From: Lachnospiraceae bacterium
GTDB taxonomy: Bacteria > Bacillota > Clostridia > Lachnospirales > Lachnospiraceae
DNA length: 36,595 nt
Reading direction: 5' to 3'
Assembly (NCBI GenBank): GCA_017552985.1
Contig: JAFZNO010000039.1
Location: 1-36,595 of the forward strand
The first letter of the stretch is position 1; each line of letters opens with the position of its first letter. Of this stretch, positions 31,401-36,595 are shown piece after piece. The notes under the pieces are model-generated. The model saw nothing but the letters and a program-made list of their open reading frames with translations, was not told the DNA's origin and did no database searches. The position numbers and the translations under genes are program-made.

Positions 31401-32840
31401 GTGAAAACACTGTATATAGACTGTGGCATGGGAGCGGCAGGGGATATGTTGACGGCAGCATTGCTGGAGCTTTTGCCGGATAAAGACGGATTCGTGGATG
31501 AATTGAATGCGCTGGGGATTCCCGGGGTAAAGTATGTGAAGGAAGCTTCCGTAAAATGTGGCATCACCGGTACGCATATGCGCGTGACGGTTGACGGCGC
31601 GGAGGAGGAGAGCCACGATCATGATGACCACGAGCATCATCATCACCACGACCACGATGACCATGATCACCACCACCATCACGACCATGATGACCATGAC
31701 CACCATCACTACGATCATGATGATCACGAGCACCATCATCATGACCACGATGACCATGACCACCATCATCACAACCATGATGACCATGATCACCACCATC
31801 ATCACCATCACCACGCCTCCATGGGAGACGTTGAGCATATCGTTAGGGATCACTTGCATCTTCCGGCTTCCGTGCAGGATGACGTCATGGCGGTTTATGG
31901 ATTGATCGCAGAGGCGGAGAGCCACGCCCACGGTGTTCCCGTGACGGAAATCCATTTCCACGAGGTGGGAACCATGGATGCCATAGCAGACGTGGTTGCG
32001 GTATGCCTCTTGATGAAAAAACTGGCGCCGGAAAAGATCGTTGTTTCCCCCATTCACGTGGGAAGCGGTCAGGTGCGTTGCGCACACGGCATTCTTCCCG
32101 TGCCGGCACCTGCTACGGCCTTTATCCTTAAGGATGCGCCAATCTATGGCGGCGCCATCAGGGGAGAGCTTTGCACGCCCACGGGAGCGGCGCTGTTAAA
32201 GCATTTTGCCACCGAGTTTGGAAACATGCCTGCCATGAACGTTAATGCCATCGGTTATGGCATGGGCAAGAAGGATTTTGAGGTCGCAAACTGCGTCAGG
32301 GTGATGTTGGGAGAAAACTGGACTTCCGCAGGGTCAGACGAGGAGAAGACTTGTGAGAGCCACTGTAACGAGAGCAGCGAAGAGGTTCGCGAGCTCAGCC
32401 GTAACGAGGGCGACGAAAAGGTTTATGAGCTCAGCTGTAACGTGGATGACATGACGGGCGAGGAAGTGGGATTTGCCATGGAGCGCTTATTTGAAGCGGG
32501 CGCGCGTGACGTTTACACGATCCCGATCGGCATGAAGAAAAATCGCCCGGGCATACTGATCCGCGCACTTTGCGTGCAGGCACAGAAGGAAAAGCTTGTG
32601 GAAGCAATGTTCAAGCATACGACGACCATTGGTATCCGGGAATGTGAGTTAAACCGCTACGTGTTAAACCGGGAGATCGATCACGTGGATACGCCCTTCG
32701 GGGCCATTCACCGCAAGACTTCCAGCGGTTATGGCGTTAAGCGGGAGAAGCTGGAGTTTGAAGATCTTGCGAAGATTGCAAGAGAGCAAGGCATCAGCCT
32801 CTGGGAGGCAAGATATGTTAACACAAGAACAGATCAATGA
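31401..32840 (+). CDS. larC: LarC, nickel-inserting cyclometallase, with exceptional His-rich tract
   Basis: 479 residues in one frame. LarC uses CTP to insert nickel into the bis-thiocarboxylate nucleotide, completing the cofactor. N-terminal signature YIDCGMGAAGDMLTAALLELL; then PVTEIHFHEVGTMDAIADVV, GELCTPTGAALLKHF, and the C-terminal part ELSCNVDDMTGEEVGFAMERLFEAGA and PIGMKKNRPG. In Lactiplantibacillus plantarum larC is split and joined by ribosomal frameshifting; here it is continuous. Residues 72-138 are six units of about 10 residues, DHDD-H-(D/E)-HHHH, with 42 His, a likely nickel store. The start is GTG at 31401 with AAGGAGG upstream. Confidence 0.95.
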   Translation: MKTLYIDCGMGAAGDMLTAALLELLPDKDGFVDELNALGIPGVKYVKEASVKCGITGTHMRVTVDGAEEESHDHDDHEHHHHHDHDDHDHHHHHDHDDHDHHHYDHDDHEHHHHDHDDHDHHHHNHDDHDHHHHHHHHASMGDVEHIVRDHLHLPASVQDDVMAVYGLIAEAESHAHGVPVTEIHFHEVGTMDAIADVVAVCLLMKKLAPEKIVVSPIHVGSGQVRCAHGILPVPAPATAFILKDAPIYGGAIRGELCTPTGAALLKHFATEFGNMPAMNVNAIGYGMGKKDFEVANCVRVMLGENWTSAGSDEEKTCESHCNESSEEVRELSRNEGDEKVYELSCNVDDMTGEEVGFAMERLFEAGARDVYTIPIGMKKNRPGILIRALCVQAQKEKLVEAMFKHTTTIGIRECELNRYVLNREIDHVDTPFGAIHRKTSSGYGVKREKLEFEDLAKIAREQGISLWEARYVNTRTDQ

Positions 32841-33579
32841 AACATGGACCATCCGTTCAGATAACTACAACAAGTATGTTTGCGAGGAGCTAGCCACGGA
32901 TCGTCCTGCGAAATGGATTTCCCTGATCGAGGCGAATGCGCCAAAGAACAGGCCGCTTCGGGTTTTGGATCTAGGCTGCGGACCTGGATTCTTTTCCGCG
33001 ATCCTTTCCAAGGCAGGGCATCAAGTGACGGGAATCGACGGATCCCTCCGCATGCTTTCGCATGCAAGGGAAAATGCAGAAAAGCTGGGCGTATGCCCGG
33101 AGCTTCTCGAGGGAGATTTTGCGAAACTTCCGTTTGCCGGCGAGACCTTTGATCTCTTGATCTCGCGTAACGTAACCCATACGATCCGCGAGCACCTAAA
33201 AGTGTATGGCGAGTGGAACCGCGTGCTAAAGCCAGGGGGCGTGCTCCTCATTTTTGATGCCAACTGGCATCTGCCCTATCAGCCGGGACCCGTCCGCGAG
33301 GAAGCCATTCGAAGGGAGCGGGAAGGCCTTGAAAAATATGGCAAGGGCTTTACCTATGACGGGTCTTACGAGTACATTGACAGTGCCCTGGATCCAGAAG
33401 AGTTTCGCGTGTTTGGAAGTGCCGTCCGGCCGGATTTTGACATGGGCGTATTAAGACAGCTTCCTTTTTCGGAACTATCCTTTGACAGGGACGTAACGAA
33501 GGAACTGTGGAGCGTAAAGGAAAAAGACTTGTACGGCGCAACGCCGCTTTATGTGCTGCGGGCAGTCAAAAAAGCATGA
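32815..33579 (+). CDS. Class I SAM-dependent methyltransferase
   Basis: 254 residues from the ATG at 32815, which has GGGAGG 6 bases upstream and lies 26 bp inside larC, so the two are coupled. Motif I VLDLGCGPGFFSAIL (about residues 50-65), GIDGSLRMLSHA with the acidic residue for the SAM ribose, then EGDFAKLPFAGETFDLLISRNVTHTI and LKPGGVLLIFD complete the Rossmann-fold methyltransferase pattern. Its place between cofactor synthesis and nickel uptake genes suggests a role in nickel handling, for example methylating a metallophore or a pathway intermediate. No substrate is evident. Confidence 0.88.
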   Translation: MLTQEQINETWTIRSDNYNKYVCEELATDRPAKWISLIEANAPKNRPLRVLDLGCGPGFFSAILSKAGHQVTGIDGSLRMLSHARENAEKLGVCPELLEGDFAKLPFAGETFDLLISRNVTHTIREHLKVYGEWNRVLKPGGVLLIFDANWHLPYQPGPVREEAIRREREGLEKYGKGFTYDGSYEYIDSALDPEEFRVFGSAVRPDFDMGVLRQLPFSELSFDRDVTKELWSVKEKDLYGATPLYVLRAVKKA

Positions 33580-33666
33580 ACGTGCCCGCATAAAAAGGGT
33601 TACGACCGCGAAAGCGGTTGATAATAGAAACTAAAAGGAAAGACACAAAGAAAGAGGTAACATAAA

Positions 33667-35265
33667 ATGAAAAGCATCAAAAAACTATGTAGACTAGTTC
33701 TTGTATTGTCCTTGCTGTTATGCCTTACGGCATGCGCAAGCAGTGCGGGAGATTCTTCCGATCCGGCATCCGGCTCAAGCGTTGATTCCCCGGCATCCTC
33801 GCAGAATGCCGGTAATCAGGGGCAGGTAGACAATGCCGAGCCCAAAACCATGAACATGGCGGTCAGCTTTTTCTATCCCAGCCTTGACGTTCACAAGGAT
33901 TATTATGGCTGGTATACTTCCATCTATGGCATTTCAGAGACCCTGTTCCGCGTGGGCGATGACATGTCCATCCAGCCCCTTCTGGCTAAGAGTCATTCCG
34001 TAAGCGCAGATGGAAAGACCTGGACCTTCGAGCTTGCAGATGCGAAGTTTTCCAATGGTACGGCTTTAACTGCAGACATGGTGATCAAGAATTACAAGCG
34101 TCTTGCGGAAGTGAATGAGCGTTTCGCATATCTCGCTGATTTCACCTATGCGGCAGAGGGCGAAAAGACCTTGAAGATCACGACTCCCGAGATCTATCCC
34201 ACGATGCTCAGCGACCTGACTTCTCCGGAGCTTGGCATCATGGACCTCGACGGCACCAAGGATTTTGACAACGCGCCGGTATGCACGGGTCCTTTTGTCG
34301 TAAGGACTTTTGACGTTGACGGCACGGTGGTCGTTGATAAGAATGCCCAGTATTGGAATGGCAACGTAAATCTTGATACCGTAACCTTTTACTACATGCA
34401 GGACGATGACACCAAGTTAAATGCCATGCAGGCAGGCGATATTGACGGTTATACGTCCGTAACGGCGGCAGCAAAAGAGATTTTCGCTGCGGATCCTTCC
34501 ACCTACGTGTTGACCGTGATCCCTGCAACCCGTTTGCAGTTCTACGTACTGAACAAGAATACCTTGGATGATAAGGTTCGCGCGGCGATCAATCTGACCG
34601 TGGACGGAAGCGAGATCGCAGCTTACCTTGGCGGCACGGTTTCTGCAGCAGTTGGTCCCTTCAGCGCATCCGCGCCTTATGGCCAGGTGAAAAAGCCTGC
34701 GGTAGACACTGCAAAGGCAAAGACACTTTTGGAGGAAGACGGTTACGTAATGGGTTCTGACGGGTACTATGCAAAAAATGGAAAGACCCTGACCGTGAAC
34801 GTTTGCTATTATGCGGCCCGTTCCCTGGACACCATCGCCGTGATCATGCAGGACGAGTTTAAGAACGTCGGCATCAAGGCAAACCTTACCGTACAGGAGG
34901 ATCCCGATGCCACCTATGTTGCAACGGGTGATTATGATCTTGCGCTTTATTGCATGATCGCAGATAAGGCAGGAGATCCTTACTATTGCGTCAGCGCCTT
35001 GTTCCGTCAGGACAGCAAGTGGGCTCTCGGCGGATTCGCAAATGCCCAGATCGAAGCACTGATCAATGAACTTCAGTATGAGACCGACGTTAACAAGCGT
35101 GCAAAGCTTGCAAACCAGATCGTGCAGGCCAGCATCGACGACAACGCATTTGGCTATGTTGGACTCTTCAACAAGACGACGGTAACTTCCAACGGCCTCA
35201 CCGGCATCGCAGAAAATTGCCCCTTCGACTTCTACGGAGTAACCGCGGCTACTGACAAACGATAA
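33667..35265 (+). CDS. Nickel/peptide-type ABC transporter substrate-binding lipoprotein
   Basis: 532 residues with signal peptide and lipobox (CLTAC, Cys23), then a Ser/Asp-rich linker. The mature protein is an SBP_bac_5 (NikA/DppA-like) protein: GISETLFRVGDDMSIQPLLAKSHSVSADGKTWTFELADAKFSNGTALTADMV at the start, then CTGPFVVRTF, QAGDIDGYTSV and the final GLFNKTTVTS. This family takes up Ni chelates or oligopeptides; the lar context and the permeases behind it favour nickel. AGAGG lies 10 bases before the ATG. The 87-bp gap before it holds an ACCGC-GAAA-GCGGT tetraloop hairpin and no terminator. Confidence 0.87.
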   Translation: MKSIKKLCRLVLVLSLLLCLTACASSAGDSSDPASGSSVDSPASSQNAGNQGQVDNAEPKTMNMAVSFFYPSLDVHKDYYGWYTSIYGISETLFRVGDDMSIQPLLAKSHSVSADGKTWTFELADAKFSNGTALTADMVIKNYKRLAEVNERFAYLADFTYAAEGEKTLKITTPEIYPTMLSDLTSPELGIMDLDGTKDFDNAPVCTGPFVVRTFDVDGTVVVDKNAQYWNGNVNLDTVTFYYMQDDDTKLNAMQAGDIDGYTSVTAAAKEIFAADPSTYVLTVIPATRLQFYVLNKNTLDDKVRAAINLTVDGSEIAAYLGGTVSAAVGPFSASAPYGQVKKPAVDTAKAKTLLEEDGYVMGSDGYYAKNGKTLTVNVCYYAARSLDTIAVIMQDEFKNVGIKANLTVQEDPDATYVATGDYDLALYCMIADKAGDPYYCVSALFRQDSKWALGGFANAQIEALINELQYETDVNKRAKLANQIVQASIDDNAFGYVGLFNKTTVTSNGLTGIAENCPFDFYGVTAATDKR

Positions 35266-35360
35266 TTGAATCTTATTTTTACAGCTTTGCTTTTATGATA
35301 ATTTTTACGTGACTTCGAGGGGAAGGCCCCGAGACATTACAAGAAAGGAGGGATGGAAAG

Positions 35361-36296
35361 ATGGGAAAATACGTTGTCAGACGCTTGTTGCACGTGGCGT
35401 GGATCATGCTGGCAGTAAGCTTTCTCACCTTTCTGTTATCCTACCTTTCTCCGGGCGACGCCGCCATGAAGAAGTTAAACGCCCAGGGCGTGGCCGTCTC
35501 GGAAGAGGTGTTGGAAAAGACAAGAGAAAATCTGGGACTCAACCGTTCGTTTATCGTACAGTATGCAGATTGGGCGTGGCATGCTCTCCGGTTTGATCTG
35601 GGGACTTCGTTTAAGGACGGTTTTCCCGTTTCGGAGAAATTGCTCAAAGGATTAAAGAATACGGCCTTGTTGACCGTGACGGCAATCCTTTTGGCTTTTT
35701 TGATTTCCCTGCCCCTGGCAGTGATATGTGCAATAAAGAAAGATTCCTGGCTGGATCATTTGATCCGGCTAGTTAGCTTTATAGGGAATTCCTTGCCGAA
35801 TTTCCTGATCTCCGTCTTATTGATCTATTTCTTGTGCGTGAAGGCAAAATTGTTGCCCGTGGTGGCAAATAACAGCGTTCGCGGACTGATCCTGCCCTGC
35901 GTTGCGCTTGCAATACCGATTTGTAGCAGGTTTATCAGACAGTTCCGCGCAGAATTTCTAGAGCAGCTCGGAAAGCCTTACGTTGCGGGCGCAAGGGCGC
36001 GGGGCGTTAAGTCACGGTACGTTCTGTGGAACGTACTGCATAATTCCTCCATCGCCATTCTGACGATCGTTGGCCTTTCCGTGGGAACGCTCCTCGGCGG
36101 AAGCGTCGTGATCGAGACGATCTTTCGCTGGCCGGGGCTTGGAAAGCTTGCCATGGATGCCATTACGAATAGGGATTATCCGGTGATCCAAGGATTCGTC
36201 CTGTTTACTTCCGTGATTTACGTGTTAGTGAATCTGATCACGGACGTAAGCTACCATCTGATCGATCCGAGACTGCAGGAAAGGAAGGGTGAATAG
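35361..36296 (+). CDS. ABC transporter permease, NikB/DppB type
   Basis: 311 residues and six membrane helices. The start MGKYVVRRLLHVAWIMLAVSFLTFLL and the SPGDAA motif are typical of NikB/DppB permeases. The EAA loop is FLEQLGKPYVAGARARGVKSRYVLWNVLHNS, and the end is DVSYHLIDPRL. AAAGGAGG lies 9 bases before the ATG. The gap from the binding-protein gene is 95 bp. It pairs with the NikC-like gene that begins 2 bp behind its stop. I leave the symbol empty because nikB and other metal or peptide permeases cannot be told apart by eye. Confidence 0.9.
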   Translation: MGKYVVRRLLHVAWIMLAVSFLTFLLSYLSPGDAAMKKLNAQGVAVSEEVLEKTRENLGLNRSFIVQYADWAWHALRFDLGTSFKDGFPVSEKLLKGLKNTALLTVTAILLAFLISLPLAVICAIKKDSWLDHLIRLVSFIGNSLPNFLISVLLIYFLCVKAKLLPVVANNSVRGLILPCVALAIPICSRFIRQFRAEFLEQLGKPYVAGARARGVKSRYVLWNVLHNSSIAILTIVGLSVGTLLGGSVVIETIFRWPGLGKLAMDAITNRDYPVIQGFVLFTSVIYVLVNLITDVSYHLIDPRLQERKGE

Positions 36297-36297
36297 C

Positions 36298-36595
36298 GTG
36301 AAACAAAAGAAAGCCTCTTCCACGAAAACCAAAGTGCGGTTTTGGATATTTTTTGCACTGGCCATGGCATTGGTGATCCTAAGTCTGATCGCGCCTTTGC
36401 TTTGCCCCAATGACCCTTACGCGACCTCCGCGGCGGCCATGAATCAGGCACCCAGCGCGCAATTCCCCATGGGCACGGACCGCTACGGGCGATGCATTTG
36501 CTCACGGGTTTTGATGGGGGCGCGGACCTCCATTTTTTCGGCAACGGCGCTGGTTGCCATCACGTTTGTCGCGGGCTCCGTGCTTGGCATGTTGG
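36298..36595 (+). CDS. ABC transporter permease, NikC/DppC type (5' part only)
   Basis: The frame opens with a GTG at 36298 behind GGAAGG and is still open at the right edge, giving 99 residues. After a basic start there is one membrane helix (FWIFFALAMALVILSLIAPLL), then the periplasmic stretch with FPMGTDRYGRCICSRVLMGARTSI, the NikC/DppC signature. The common GRDxxSR is GRCICSR here. A second helix begins at the edge. The transport ATPases should follow outside the window. Confidence 0.88.
   Translation, partial: MKQKKASSTKTKVRFWIFFALAMALVILSLIAPLLCPNDPYATSAAAMNQAPSAQFPMGTDRYGRCICSRVLMGARTSIFSATALVAITFVAGSVLGML

Noticed and set aside
31341-32087. Met/Val-rich frame on the minus strand across larC
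   Set aside because: The repetitive VVMMVVM stretch is simply the antisense of the His/Asp codon repeats of larC.
35290-35345. Terminator between the binding-protein and permease genes
   Set aside because: Only GGGG/CCCC can pair and no T run follows, so I see no evidence for termination there.

Overview
The window looks like a chromosomal piece of an anaerobic Firmicute, most likely Lachnospiraceae (Clostridia). I infer this from strong AGGAGG-type ribosome binding sites, sigma-A promoters, a T-box leader in front of thrS, many type II lipoproteins, and protein families typical of gut Clostridia (CD3324-like, DUF1062, TraX, cytosolic GH10). No rRNA, tRNA, IS element, phage module or CRISPR array was seen.

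Layout. (1) 1-7.9 kb: an ECF-type sigma factor and a DUF4367-like membrane partner head a co-directional series of lipoproteins. These include solute-binding-protein-like lipoproteins with no permease, one lipoprotein gene split by a frameshift at an A8 tract, and one orphan lipoprotein. A strong terminator closes the series. (2) 8-12.6 kb: pgi (minus), then a divergent TetR-MFS-CPBP operon whose promoter is flanked by two matching palindromic operators. (3) 12.6-18.3 kb: a cytosolic GH10 xylanase (minus), a NAGPA-type phosphodiester glycosidase, a small membrane protein, and two close paralogues of a xylose-isomerase-like TIM-barrel protein on either side of a divergent FMN alpha-hydroxy-acid oxidase homologue. 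(4) 18.4-21.5 kb: TraX, a CD3324-like regulator with DUF1062, and an SPFH/ribbon-helix-helix operon with a palindrome over its -10. (5) 21.7-24 kb: a T-box-regulated thrS that lacks the TGS domain. (6) 24-27.5 kb: an AT-rich accessory patch with three tandem-repeat arrays (20 bp, 62 bp hairpin-forming, 17 bp), a PD-(D/E)XK-like protein and an unknown membrane protein, followed by an ABC exporter on the minus strand.

(7) 29.4 kb to the end is the most coherent system. A promoter and a leader with an intrinsic-terminator hairpin precede larE, larB and larC (nickel-pincer nucleotide cofactor synthesis), a SAM methyltransferase overlapping larC, and a Nik/Dpp-type importer (binding lipoprotein, two permeases, the last cut by the window edge). 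LarC carries a 67-residue His/Asp repeat tract with 42 histidines. LarE has the three-cysteine pattern of [4Fe-4S]-dependent sulfur insertases. No larA racemase lies in the window. I read this as one nickel uptake and nickel-cofactor locus, possibly controlled by transcription attenuation in the larE leader.
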